A stretch of DNA of 64,000 nucleotides from Bacillota bacterium (GTDB lineage: Bacteria > Bacillota > Clostridia > Peptostreptococcales > Anaerovoracaceae). The position numbers and the translations under genes were made by a program. Location of the stretch: contig JAFRXM010000001.1 of the NCBI GenBank assembly GCA_017443515.1, positions 1 to 64,000 of the forward strand, written 5' to 3'. Positions 33,025 through 40,880 of this stretch are shown one piece after another; positions within the stretch are counted from its first letter, which is position 1, and the number at the start of each line of letters is the position of its first letter. The notes under the pieces are model-generated. The model was given only the letters and a program-made list of their open reading frames with translations. It was not told where the DNA came from and did no database searches.

Positions 33025-34164
33025 ATGTCGGAAAAGATCAGCATATGCTGCGTCGGCGACCTGATACTGGACGAGCCGGGTCCCGCTGAACCGTACTTTG
33101 AGGGCTGCAAGGACGTGCTGCGTGCGCAGGACGTCATGATCGGCCACATAGAGACCCCGCACACCACCAAGGAGCGCACCGAGCCTTCGTGCGTGGAGAT
33201 CCAGGCTCCGCCTTCCCCTCCGCAGCACCTGGAGTGCCTGCCTTCGATGGGCTTCAACGTGGCGACAAACGCCGGAAACCACGCCTACGACTGCGGCCCG
33301 AACGGTGTCTTGGATACCATTGCAAAACTTGATGAGATAGGCCTTTCGCACTGCGGCACAGGAAAAAATCTCGAAGACGCGAAAAAGGCTGTATTTATAG
33401 AAAAGAAGGGCGTAAAGGTGGGCGTTTTGTCCTACAATGCCACCGGTCCGAAGCTCGGCTGGGCTACCTCGCAGAAACCCGGCGCCAACTACGTAAAGGT
33501 CGAGACGGCCTACACGCCCAAGTTCGACATGCCGGGCTGCCCCTGCAGAACGGATACCTACCTGCTGCCGGAGGCAAGAAAGCAGCTGGCAGAAGAAGTT
33601 GCGGCACTAAAAGCTGCGTGCGACATAGCGGTCATAGTCTTCCACAAAGGCAATGGCGGCGACATCCCCAGGCTCGACGACTACGAACAGGAGATGAGCT
33701 ATCTGGCTATAGACGCCGGCGCGGATATAATCTTCGGCGTTCACCACCACGTGCTGAAGGGCGTGGAGTACTACAAGGGAAAACCGATATACCACGGGCT
33801 TGGCAACTTCGTGTGCTTCACCTACGCCATGACGGCTGGCTACAACGACACTCCTGAGATGATCGCGTATCTTAAGGAACGCGCCAGGCAGGGCCGCGGA
33901 GGCGGACACTACAAGGTGGATTTCTACCCCTGGTCCGAAAAGTCCAGGCTAACGATCATCGCGAAGGTGCTTGCGGATAAAAACGGGGTCGTAGAGTGCG
34001 GCTTCATTCCGGCTTACATAGAGGACAGCGGCAACGTCGTCGTAAAGAACCGCGAAAACGGCGGCCAGGAGGTTCTGGATTTCATGCGCGCTCAGACGGA
34101 CGGCGCAGATCTTGGCGTAAAGCTCGAGTGGTCCGATGACGGGACCTTCGTGAGAATGCTGTAG
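33025..34164 (+). CDS. CapA-like metallophosphoesterase-fold protein, no signal peptide
   Basis: It resembles the CapA domain of poly-gamma-glutamate synthesis proteins, with the metal-site motifs in order: VGDLILDE (about 8-15), HIETPHT, TNAGNHAYDCG, VIVFHKGNGG and GVHHHVLKGVEYYKGKPIYH, then a GLGNF segment. Canonical CapA has a membrane anchor; this protein begins MSEKISICCVGD without one, so it should be cytoplasmic. It follows the dpp-like operon. The C-terminal segment (VLDFMRAQTDGADLGVKLEW) is shared with the two proteins at 56337 and 59051, marking one subfamily. Its substrate is unknown; hydrolysis of an imported compound is a guess. A REP-like hairpin follows its stop. Confidence 0.8.
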   Translation: MSEKISICCVGDLILDEPGPAEPYFEGCKDVLRAQDVMIGHIETPHTTKERTEPSCVEIQAPPSPPQHLECLPSMGFNVATNAGNHAYDCGPNGVLDTIAKLDEIGLSHCGTGKNLEDAKKAVFIEKKGVKVGVLSYNATGPKLGWATSQKPGANYVKVETAYTPKFDMPGCPCRTDTYLLPEARKQLAEEVAALKAACDIAVIVFHKGNGGDIPRLDDYEQEMSYLAIDAGADIIFGVHHHVLKGVEYYKGKPIYHGLGNFVCFTYAMTAGYNDTPEMIAYLKERARQGRGGGHYKVDFYPWSEKSRLTIIAKVLADKNGVVECGFIPAYIEDSGNVVVKNRENGGQEVLDFMRAQTDGADLGVKLEWSDDGTFVRML

Positions 34165-34221
34165 AATACATAGGGGCTATGCCCTGACGGAAGATCACGC
34201 CGCGTAACAATAACTGAAAAT

Positions 34222-34248
34222 GGTGGAGAAGAACCGTCCCTCTCCACC
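34222..34248. repeat. Single REP-like hairpin acting as terminator
   Basis: Identical over 27 bases to the arm at 15654-15680. Here flanking AAAAT and ATTTTT extend the stem and supply a T-run, so it probably ends the CapA-like gene's transcript. Confidence 0.85.
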
Positions 34249-34280
34249 ATTTTTATTTTACAGAAATGCCAAATTATGGG

Positions 34281-34308
34281 TTGACTTTTTGCGCCATAGA
34301 TGTATAAT
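34281..34308 (+). promoter_or_regulatory. Promoter of the Tad-like operon
   Basis: TTGACT (34281-34286) and TATAAT (34303-34308) with a 16-base spacer. The first gene follows at 34339 with CGGAGGG as ribosome site. Confidence 0.8.
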
Positions 34309-34338
34309 TTTACCATCTAGAAAAACGGAGGGCTACGG

Positions 34339-34899
34339 ATGAGGTGGAGGCAGTGGGCAGGCGTCGGCCTGATCGTTTTAAGCATAGCGGCAATGTTCCT
34401 GTGGGAGACGCAGCTTAGGGAAAAGCTGGTCTTCCGCAGGGCTGCGGTGTGTGCTGCGGACATCCCGGCCGGAGAGGTCTTTACCGAGGACATGGTAAAG
34501 CTCGTGCGGATCACGCCGGAATCTGCCGTGTACGGGGCGGCGGAGGACGATGCCGCCGAATACATCGGGCTTAAAACGACGTTGCCGCTCCACGAGAACC
34601 AGCAGCTTCTGCCGGAATATTTTTCATCGGAGGGGCCGGCCGCAGAAGGCACGGCAAGCTTTGTCATAGACGGCAGCTGGATCTGTTCGCAGAGCAGTCT
34701 GGACGAGGTGGGCGATACCGTAAGCCTGCGCCTCGTAAAAAGCGGGGAATATCTGGGCTCATATAAGATCAGCGCGCTGCCGGGTCCTAAAAGCAGCCTG
34801 GAACTGTGTGCGAGTTTTGAGGATTACATGCTCGTACGCAGCGCAGCCGAGGAAAACGGTCCGGGCAGCATCATAGTCATAAACACAAAAGCCAGGTAA
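34339..34899 (+). CDS. SAF-domain protein, CpaB-like
   Basis: First gene of a Tad/Flp-type locus. An N-terminal anchor (WAGVGLIVLSIAAMFLW) is followed by a SAF domain: RRAAVCAADIPAGEVFTEDM and later TTLPLHENQQLLPEYF match the usual VVVAARDIPAGxxI and xxIxAGxPLxxxxL pattern of CpaB/RcpC. The rest (about 100-186) is a beta-rich region without clear signature. It has 186 residues, shorter than typical CpaB. CpaB-like proteins assist the assembly of Flp pili; in a cell without an outer membrane the job is unclear. It has a -35/-10 promoter and is followed after 13 bases by the TadZ-like gene. Confidence 0.75.
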   Translation: MRWRQWAGVGLIVLSIAAMFLWETQLREKLVFRRAAVCAADIPAGEVFTEDMVKLVRITPESAVYGAAEDDAAEYIGLKTTLPLHENQQLLPEYFSSEGPAAEGTASFVIDGSWICSQSSLDEVGDTVSLRLVKSGEYLGSYKISALPGPKSSLELCASFEDYMLVRSAAEENGPGSIIVINTKAR

Positions 34900-34912
34900 G
34901 GGGAGAGAAATA

Positions 34913-35671
34913 ATGAAAAAAGTATTCACATTTCACGGGGCGGACCACAAGTGCGGCTGCTCCATGCTCAGCCAGTGCGTGGCCGAACGCATAGCGCAGG
35001 AAAACAGCAGCTTAAGTGTGCTTCTGATACACGCGGAGCAGTCCGAAGGCACAGGCTATTCGCCGCACGTGCGCGAGTCCATGGAGCGCATCAGGCCTTA
35101 CCTTGCGGAGCGCCTGCTGGACATAAGCGATATCGTGCAGCGTTCCGGCTACAGGGACAATCTTTCCATAATAGCAGGTACTGACCGCCCCGGAAGCTCG
35201 GAGCTGTTCCACCCGGACATGGCGGAATTCTTCCTGGGCAGTATGGCTCAGAACTTCGACATCGTGGTCTGCGACAGCGGCGCCAATATGGAGCATGGCC
35301 TTTCCCTTGGGGCGCTGTTCGCGTCAGACAGCATTTACATGGTCTTTGAGCAAAAAGAGAACGCCTTCAAGCACTACGAATGGCTGCTCCCTTTGTACGG
35401 AAAGCTCGGGCTGAACATCTCCGGTTTTGTCATAAACCGTTTCACCGCAAATTCCGCGTACACCAGGGAATACGTAAAAAAGCGCCTCGGCACGACGCGG
35501 GACAGGCTTTTTACAGTGCGCGGATCGGACTTCGGCATACTTGCGGAGATAGACGAAAAGAGCCTTCTTTGCTACAAGGATCCGGGCTTTACGAAGGACA
35601 TAGACATGCTCGCCAGGGACATTATAAGCCAGGCTGCTGTCCCGGCTGCAAAGAAGGCCGCGAATGGATAG
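34913..35671 (+). CDS. TadZ/CpaE-like MinD-type ATPase with degenerate P-loop
   Basis: A MinD/ParA-fold protein in the place of TadZ, which localises Tad machinery at the pole. The deviant Walker A reads FHGADHKCGCSMLSQ: the signature Lys is kept but the P-loop GKT is lost, so ATP binding may be weak or absent. Later segments are ParA-like (FDIVVCDSGANMEHGLSLGA and LNISGFVINRF). It has 252 residues and no N-terminal receiver domain of the sort found in CpaE. GGAGAG precedes ATG 34913. It overlaps the next gene by eight bases. Confidence 0.78.
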   Translation: MKKVFTFHGADHKCGCSMLSQCVAERIAQENSSLSVLLIHAEQSEGTGYSPHVRESMERIRPYLAERLLDISDIVQRSGYRDNLSIIAGTDRPGSSELFHPDMAEFFLGSMAQNFDIVVCDSGANMEHGLSLGALFASDSIYMVFEQKENAFKHYEWLLPLYGKLGLNISGFVINRFTANSAYTREYVKKRLGTTRDRLFTVRGSDFGILAEIDEKSLLCYKDPGFTKDIDMLARDIISQAAVPAAKKAANG

Positions 35672-37034
35672 GTTCAGTTTCGCAAGCTACGTGAGCAGCT
35701 TTTGCGCTGAAGAAGGCTCTGAAACAGAGCGTTCCGTGGAAGGATTCTACAGGCTCTGCGAGAGGGTCCGGGCCGCATTTTACAAGGACTGGGACGCCCT
35801 CGGGGACAGCGGATCCGCCCTTGAGATCCAGAAAAAAGCGATAACCGGCTGCGAACGCGAGAAGACCTTCTTCAAGACCCGCATACTACAGATCGTGGAT
35901 TCTCTGGATGCGCGCGGTACGGCTTTTCCGTCCTGGTATTCCGAGCTTTCCGATGCGGTGTATCACGAGAACTGGGGGCTTGCCGGGCTTGCGGAATGGT
36001 TCTCTCCGGCGTTTTGCGGCAGCAGTTCCGCCAAGATAGTTGCGGACCGAATATATTTCATGGACGGCGGGCGGATGCGGCTCATGCCGCAGCGCATAGA
36101 GCGCAGCAGGCTGGACCAGATGATACGCGCCTTTCTGCTGCTTAGCCCAAGAGAGCGCATGGACCGCAGCTATTACGAGACTTACATGCTGGACGGCACC
36201 AGGGTCACCATCTACACCGAGCCCATGGTTAAAGCCGATCAGCCCTGCATAGTCCTGCGGCGCTACCTGATACCAAAGCTCAGCTTCGAGGAACAGGCAG
36301 CGCGCGGCACCATACCCAAAGCCGCGATACCGCTTTTCAAGGCTATGGTCGAGATAGGTTTCAACGTCGCCTTCATAGGGGCTGTGCGCACAGCCAAGAC
36401 CACCTTTCTTTCGACCTGGCAGAGCTGCGAGGATCCGCACCTTGAAGGCGTGATGGTGGAGACGGACCCGGAGATACCGCTGCACAGGATACTGCCGGAC
36501 TCCCCGATAATGCAGCTGATCGCCGACGGCGAAGAGCTGCGGGGCATTTCAAAGAATCTGCTTCGAAGCGACGCGGATTATTTCATACTGGCCGAAGCCA
36601 GGGACGGCATAGCCCTGGACACGGCAGTAAGGCTTGCCGCAAAAGGCACGAAGCGCATGAAGATGACCTTCCACTCAAGACGTCCGGATCATTTTGCCCT
36701 GGAAGCGGCAACGGAGATCGTAAAATCCACCGGCGGAGACCTTGGCCTTACCATGTGCATGGTGGCCTCAAGCTTCGATTATATCTTCCATTTCGTAAGC
36801 CCGGGATCGGACCGCAGTGTAAAAAAGCTGGACAGCATATACCAGATGAGCTGCGGAAAAAACGGTGCTGCGGAATATAAAAAGATATGCAGCTACGATT
36901 ACGAGAAGGGCTGCTGGTACTTTACGGACTACATCGGGGAGGACAAGCTGCAGTACGCGAAAAGCTCGTCGCCGGAAGGGCTTGAGCGCATGAAGCAGGC
37001 TCTTTCCCAGCTCTCCGGGCGGGAGGCGGTGTAA
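35664..37034 (+). CDS. TadA/CpaF-type secretion ATPase, divergent
   Basis: The motor ATPase for Tad pilus assembly. The N-terminal part (1-150) is divergent. The nucleotide site reads GAVRTAKTT (239-247): the usual Gly before Lys245 is Ala. Walker B and catalytic regions are RSDADYFILAEARDG, and the His box is TFHSRRPDH, both recognisably of the CpaF/VirB11 type. The arginine and GISKNLLRS segments are also in place. It has 456 residues, as in the family. It overlaps the TadZ-like gene and is one base short of the TadB-like start, so one operon. Confidence 0.85.
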   Translation: MDRFSFASYVSSFCAEEGSETERSVEGFYRLCERVRAAFYKDWDALGDSGSALEIQKKAITGCEREKTFFKTRILQIVDSLDARGTAFPSWYSELSDAVYHENWGLAGLAEWFSPAFCGSSSAKIVADRIYFMDGGRMRLMPQRIERSRLDQMIRAFLLLSPRERMDRSYYETYMLDGTRVTIYTEPMVKADQPCIVLRRYLIPKLSFEEQAARGTIPKAAIPLFKAMVEIGFNVAFIGAVRTAKTTFLSTWQSCEDPHLEGVMVETDPEIPLHRILPDSPIMQLIADGEELRGISKNLLRSDADYFILAEARDGIALDTAVRLAAKGTKRMKMTFHSRRPDHFALEAATEIVKSTGGDLGLTMCMVASSFDYIFHFVSPGSDRSVKKLDSIYQMSCGKNGAAEYKKICSYDYEKGCWYFTDYIGEDKLQYAKSSSPEGLERMKQALSQLSGREAV

Positions 37035-37035
37035 C

Positions 37036-37929
37036 ATGGAAAAGCTCGCTTTTGCCGTAAATATCACGATATACGCGCTTTATCTTCTGGGGACCGTGAT
37101 GGCAGCAAGCCGGACCGCAGCCGTGATAGCCAACAGGATAAAACTGCGGCACCGCCTTGCCTTTGCGGGCAAGTATAAGGACAGTTTCCCTGATCAGAAG
37201 ACGCTGCGCCTGCTGATCTTGTGCGGCCTGCTCTTTCTGGCTTCGCTGGCGATGGCTCTGAAGAGCTTCTCCTTCTTTTCCGCTATTATAGTGTCGGTCA
37301 TCTGCGGGCTGCTGCCGCTTCTTGTGCACCTTGCGGGAAGAGGCCGCAGCAGGAGGCTGGCGGGGCGCGAGGGCGCGAGCCTGGTCTCAGAACTCGGCAG
37401 GCAATACCGCATGAAGAACTGCAATATCTATGAAGCGATCGAAGGATCGCTTGCAGCAGCTTCGGGTTTTCCGGTCTGCAGGAAGAGCCTTTCGGTGCTG
37501 CTCTTAAAGCTCCGGGAGGCATCCGGAAGGCCTGCTGTGCACACAGCGTGCTCGGCGTTCGGGGGCTCGTGCGGCAGCCTTTGGGGCAGGATGCTTTCCG
37601 GCTGCATAGAGACCGCAGTCCTTACCGGCGCGGACATCTCGGCTGCTCTGGAGGATCTTTCCGAGCAGCTGTCTTCGGCGAACAAGCTCCGCGAGGAGCG
37701 GAAAAGGCTCAACAGCGAGGCCGCCAGGATGACGGTCTTTCTGGTGCCGCTGCTGTACGCAGGCACCATGATAGTTGCTTCCAGGTTCCTCGGCGTGGAG
37801 CTGTCTGACCTTCTGCGCAACCAGTTTGCAAGCCCGGAGGGGATCATGCTGCTGCTCATATCGGTGTTTCTTTTTCTTGTGGATATTATAGTGCTGCAGG
37901 CTGTGGAGAACAGCGCAGCGGACATCTGA
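37036..37929 (+). CDS. TadB-like membrane protein (T2SSF type)
   Basis: An inner-membrane platform protein of the Tad system, similar to type II secretion F proteins. A helix at the N-terminus (about 5-28), a pair at 55-105 and a pair near the C-terminus (235-255 and 270-292) flank a cytoplasmic middle containing GREGASLVSELGRQYRMKN, IYEAIEGSLAA and SGCIETAVLTGADISAALEDL, which follow the T2SSF pattern. It has 297 residues. ATG 37036 follows the TadA stop at once; the GGGAGG site lies within the TadA end. Support is position plus pattern rather than a strong signature. Confidence 0.72.
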   Translation: MEKLAFAVNITIYALYLLGTVMAASRTAAVIANRIKLRHRLAFAGKYKDSFPDQKTLRLLILCGLLFLASLAMALKSFSFFSAIIVSVICGLLPLLVHLAGRGRSRRLAGREGASLVSELGRQYRMKNCNIYEAIEGSLAAASGFPVCRKSLSVLLLKLREASGRPAVHTACSAFGGSCGSLWGRMLSGCIETAVLTGADISAALEDLSEQLSSANKLREERKRLNSEAARMTVFLVPLLYAGTMIVASRFLGVELSDLLRNQFASPEGIMLLLISVFLFLVDIIVLQAVENSAADI

Positions 37930-37932
37930 CTC

Positions 37933-38577
37933 ATGAAACAGGCGGTTCCATACATTTTACTTGTTCTGTTCTGGTGCGGAACAGGCCTCATATTCTTCAA
38001 TATAAAGGCGGCAAAGCGCCGCATAAGCGCTCTTGCAGGCAAAGGCCTTCGCGCGGCGGAAAACTCAAGGCCCGTAAGGTCGCTGAGAACGGCGGCGGCC
38101 GGACGGCGCAGGGACAAGCTTAAGGACGAGCTTGCGGAAAGCCTTTCGTACACCAGGAACATAGCGGTCCTTGGAAGCAGGACGCACATCAGCGCAGGAA
38201 TGCTGCTTTCCTCTCTTGCGGAGCAGTCCGTGCTTTTAAAGCCGGTATTTCTGGACATGGCGCACGCCATGAACGTCAACGACCGTAAAAGAACTTCGGA
38301 GGCGCTGTATTCGGTGCTGAAGGAACCCTACGCAAAGGACATTGGCGGCATGTTTGCATCGTGGGAGGATATAGAGCCCGGCGGGCTGCTCCAGACACTC
38401 GAAGTGTACCGAAGCATGCTGAGGGAGGAGCGCATCACCCGGATAAGGAAGAGGGACGAGCTGGTCTCGGACCTGATATACTTTCCCGTGGTGCTGAACT
38501 GCATGGTGGTGCTCCTTAACTTCCTTTACGTGGCTTATTTCCTGCAGCAAAAGGAGCTTATGGAACTGTTCTTTTAG
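37933..38577 (+). CDS. TadC-like membrane protein
   Basis: The likely second platform subunit. It has one hydrophobic N-terminal segment (about 5-24), a basic stretch, a cytoplasmic helical middle (AGMLLSSLAEQSVLLKPVFL; SEALYSVLKEPYAKDIGGMF; GGLLQTLEVYRSMLREERIT), and a C-terminal hydrophobic hairpin (YFPVVLNCMVVLLNFLYVAY). It has 214 residues, shorter than usual TadC. The assignment rests mostly on its place after a TadB-like gene; I see no decisive motif. The start is three bases after the previous stop. A GGAGGTGCGGG site after it serves the first pilin-like gene. Confidence 0.62.
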   Translation: MKQAVPYILLVLFWCGTGLIFFNIKAAKRRISALAGKGLRAAENSRPVRSLRTAAAGRRRDKLKDELAESLSYTRNIAVLGSRTHISAGMLLSSLAEQSVLLKPVFLDMAHAMNVNDRKRTSEALYSVLKEPYAKDIGGMFASWEDIEPGGLLQTLEVYRSMLREERITRIRKRDELVSDLIYFPVVLNCMVVLLNFLYVAYFLQQKELMELFF

Positions 38578-38600
38578 GATTTCCCTACAGGAGGTGCGGG

Positions 38601-38774
38601 ATGAAGCAATTGATAGTCATGATAGCCATGATAATTCTGGGCATTGCCATAGGCGCCCTTATCTTGGGCTTTTCGGATACTGCCGGCAGAATAAAGGACA
38701 GCACCAACGAACGCATCATAAACAGCGTAGACGGATGGATGCGCTCGGATGCGGCAGTGGAGGCGGCGGCATGA
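38601..38774 (+). CDS. Small membrane-anchored pilin-like protein 1
   Basis: A 57-residue protein starting MKQLIVMIAMIILGIAIGAL, with a single hydrophobic segment right at the N-terminus and a polar tail (TAGRIKDSTNERIINSVDGW). GAGGTGCGGG lies just before ATG 38601. It resembles Flp-type pilins in layout and location, but there is no leader peptide before the hydrophobic helix, no Gly cleavage site with Glu at +5. The start overlaps nothing; its stop overlaps the next gene (ATGA). Function as pilin subunit is an inference from context. Confidence 0.65.
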   Translation: MKQLIVMIAMIILGIAIGALILGFSDTAGRIKDSTNERIINSVDGWMRSDAAVEAAA

Positions 38775-38926
38775 AACAGCTCATAGTTCTTGCAGCCTCC
38801 GTGATACTGGGGCTGGCGCTGTTCGGCATGATAGCAGGCAGTGAAAACAGCCTGTATTCCACGGTCAGAAATGTCTGGGAGAAGGAAGCGGATCTTCGGA
38901 TCTTTGCGGATGAGCCTGCGAGGTAA
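38771..38926 (+). CDS. Small membrane-anchored pilin-like protein 2
   Basis: A 51-residue protein, MKQLIVLAASVILGLALFGM at the start, whose first residues match the preceding protein (MKQLIV), so the two probably arose from one another. A polar tail follows (SENSLYSTVRNVWEKEADLR). The ATG lies in the stop codon of the previous gene. No prepilin peptidase site is apparent. Same role is assumed as for its neighbour. Confidence 0.62.
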   Translation: MKQLIVLAASVILGLALFGMIAGSENSLYSTVRNVWEKEADLRIFADEPAR

Positions 38927-38941
38927 GACGGAGGAGGGCGC

Positions 38942-39388
38942 GTGAAACAGTTCATAGTCATGGCTGCGGTGCTGCCGCTGCTTTTGGTCTTTCTCATCAG
39001 TTTTTCCGAGATACAGGAATACAACTTTCTTACTGCGGCGGCTGACGACGCGGTGTATGCTGCCAAGGAAATGGCAAAGCAGGAGGGCTGTTTTTCCGAG
39101 AAGATACAGGACTGGCTCAGGGCGGAGCTGTGCAAGAGGATACGGGGCATAAGCCGGGAAGACATAATAATTGGCAGCAAGACAGATACCAGGCCTGTTC
39201 CGCGGGCAGGAAGCGCCGAAGGCTCTTCCGGGCTCATACGCTACCAGATCAGCATTCCCATGCCCAAAAGAAGTTCCGGCACGCTGCTTGGAGTAAAGCA
39301 GAAAAGCGGGCCGTTCTACTACATAATAGACAGCTATACTACCAGCGAATACCTGCCGCCGGGCTCTTACCGGCAGGGAAACTCATGA
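38942..39388 (+). CDS. Pilin-like / TadE-like membrane-anchored protein
   Basis: The start is GTG 38942, preceded by GAGGAGG. The N-terminus (MKQFIVMAAVLPLLLVFLIS) again shares MKQ-IV with the two preceding proteins. A 120-residue extracytoplasmic part follows, with NFLTAAADDAVYAAKEMAKQ, which resembles the helical segment after the anchor in TadE-like minor pilins. It has 148 residues. Cys residues (50 and 64 region) could form a disulfide. Its stop overlaps the next gene. No clear family assignment. Confidence 0.6.
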   Translation: MKQFIVMAAVLPLLLVFLISFSEIQEYNFLTAAADDAVYAAKEMAKQEGCFSEKIQDWLRAELCKRIRGISREDIIIGSKTDTRPVPRAGSAEGSSGLIRYQISIPMPKRSSGTLLGVKQKSGPFYYIIDSYTTSEYLPPGSYRQGNS

Positions 39389-39753
39389 AGGTCTTTCTGG
39401 TGTTTCTGGCGCTGGTGATAGTGTTCACCGGCGCCCTGGCGTTCGCTTCGGACAGCCTGCGTTTCGTGCTGCTTCAGAAAAGGCTCAAGGTTCTGGCCGA
39501 AGAGTGCGCAGAGGCTGCCGCGCTGTGCATCGACGAGGAAGAGAGTCAAAAACAGGGGAGAATATGCATCGATCTCGCACGCGGACAGGCTGCCGCGGAG
39601 AGTTTTCTTGCGCAAAGTTCGTATCTTAAAACGTTCGGAGAAGCTTCTCTTGGCGTCAGGATCAGTTCTTTCGGAAGCAGTGGAGTGCGAGCGGAGCTCG
39701 TCTGGAAAAACAAGGCGGCAAGAGCTGCCGCCTACGAATGGGTCAAAAGGTAA
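39385..39753 (+). CDS. TadE-like membrane-anchored small protein
   Basis: A 122-residue protein beginning MKVFLVFLALVIVFTGALAF. The ATG at 39385 overlaps the preceding stop (ATGA), which is why I prefer it to in-frame codons far upstream. The helix after the anchor (LLQKRLKVLAEECAEAAALC) is like that of minor pilins of the TadE type. It is the last gene of the Tad-like run and converges with the next gene; the gap of 26 bases contains a CTGCCGGCAG palindrome but no clear terminator. Confidence 0.6.
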   Translation: MKVFLVFLALVIVFTGALAFASDSLRFVLLQKRLKVLAEECAEAAALCIDEEESQKQGRICIDLARGQAAAESFLAQSSYLKTFGEASLGVRISSFGSSGVRAELVWKNKAARAAAYEWVKR

Positions 39754-39779
39754 TAAGTACTGCCGGCAGGATCTGGGCC

Positions 39780-40526
39780 TTACATGGTCTGCATGGCTTT
39801 TTTATCGCGCGACTTTTTGATGAAGTGCACCGATACCGGAACCACGGACAGTATCACTATAAGCAGTCCTGCCGTAAACTTGAACACGTCCGCCCACTTG
39901 CGGTAGTCGCTGAACACCAGAGGCATGGCCTTGTCAAGAAGAGCCAGCACCACGACGGCCAAAAGCACGTACAGGAAGTTCTTAAGCGTAAATATCTTGC
40001 TGAAAGGTATATCCGGGAAAATGGCTTTTATCAGAAGGCCTATCGCAAGGAAGACTACGAGTGCGAATATGACCCACTTCAGCACTGCCGCCAGCACCGG
40101 AGCCATCACTGTCGTAAAGAACGCCCCCAGCACCTTTGTCAGCACCATACCGGCAGCGTACATAGGCAGTACTACCCCGATGCGCACAGCGGAAGGAAGC
40201 GCCTGGATCTTTTCCTTTACGGAAGCTTTCAGGCCTTTTTTGCGTGCCTTGTGCTTTTCGGCCTCGGGAGCTGCATCCAGGGCTTCGTCCATAGTCAGGG
40301 TATCCACAACCGGGGTGGGGCTTAGAATCTCCGGAGAAACTATCTCGGACGGAGAGTCGAACGCCCCGCTTATCGTAAGGCACGCCACGGCAACAGCAAG
40401 CCCCAGGCCCGCGAGTATGCCGCCCTTGACGTTCGCCTGCGCAAGACCCTTGCCGTGCGCCTGGTCCTTGCCTTTGCTGCGCTTTTTATTCAGTTCAACT
40501 ATCTTATCTGCCAGTGTTCTCTTCAT
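39780..40526 (-). CDS. Membrane protein of unknown function
   Basis: I do not recognise a family. I start at the ATG of MKRTLADKIVELNKKR (40526), since an earlier in-frame ATG would begin in the inverted-repeat element. A basic N-tail with KKRSKGKDQAHGKG is followed by a membrane segment (about 35-55), a Pro/Glu-rich linker, and four more hydrophobic segments (about 115-240) with a basic end (KKSRDKKAMQTM). The 248-residue protein might be a stress- or envelope-related protein, but no motif supports this. It is transcribed towards the Tad-like genes and divergent from thrS. Confidence 0.6.
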   Translation of the reverse strand: MKRTLADKIVELNKKRSKGKDQAHGKGLAQANVKGGILAGLGLAVAVACLTISGAFDSPSEIVSPEILSPTPVVDTLTMDEALDAAPEAEKHKARKKGLKASVKEKIQALPSAVRIGVVLPMYAAGMVLTKVLGAFFTTVMAPVLAAVLKWVIFALVVFLAIGLLIKAIFPDIPFSKIFTLKNFLYVLLAVVVLALLDKAMPLVFSDYRKWADVFKFTAGLLIVILSVVPVSVHFIKKSRDKKAMQTM

Positions 40527-40555
40527 AGCTGCATAATAACACAAATATTCAAAGG

Positions 40556-40799
40556 TGACAAGGGGACGGTTCTGTGTCACGCCGCCTGGGGCGCCTGTGC
40601 GTTCGGGCACTTTCATCCGCCCGCTTCGCGGCTTCACGCCGAGCCTTTTTCGAAGCTCGCTGCCGTTCTGATCGTACTGCGTCCGTCCTTACGGGCTCGC
40701 TTTAGCGTAAAGTCTCTTCTACCGCTCCGCAGAGGGCTCTGAAAGTGTCCGAACGCACAGGCGCCCCAGGCGGCGTGACACAGAACCGTCCCCTTGTCA
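40556..40799. repeat. 244-bp element with 59-bp terminal inverted repeats
   Basis: The outer arms (40556-40614 and 40741-40799) are reverse complements with only one mismatch that I can find. They contain the GGGGACGGTTCTGTGTCAC type core that resembles the REP-like repeats at 15616 and 34222. The 126-base middle has no reading frame. It fills most of the 40527-40880 gap between divergent genes, directly next to the thrS promoter. It looks like a non-autonomous mobile element of the REP/MITE kind. Confidence 0.88.
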
Positions 40800-40810
40800 G
40801 CAATTACTGA

Positions 40811-40840
40811 TTGCAAAGTGTATACGTATAGTAGTATAAT
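40811..40840 (+). promoter_or_regulatory. Promoter of thrS
   Basis: TTGCAA (40811-40816) and TATAAT (40835-40840), spacer 18 bases. The transcript leader would be only about 35 bases, ending in AAGGAGGA before ATG 40881, so there is no room for a T-box. Confidence 0.75.
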
Positions 40841-40880
40841 ATCGAAGTATTTTAGCCTTGACGTATAAGGAGGAATAGTA

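Noticed and set aside
34339-39753. A conjugation or type IV secretion locus
   Set aside because: The ATPase is of the CpaF/VirB11 kind, but the neighbours fit Tad platform proteins, and no relaxase or VirB4/VirD4 type gene is present.
40841-40880. A T-box leader before thrS
   Set aside because: The leader is too short and shows no T-box sequence or terminator/antiterminator.
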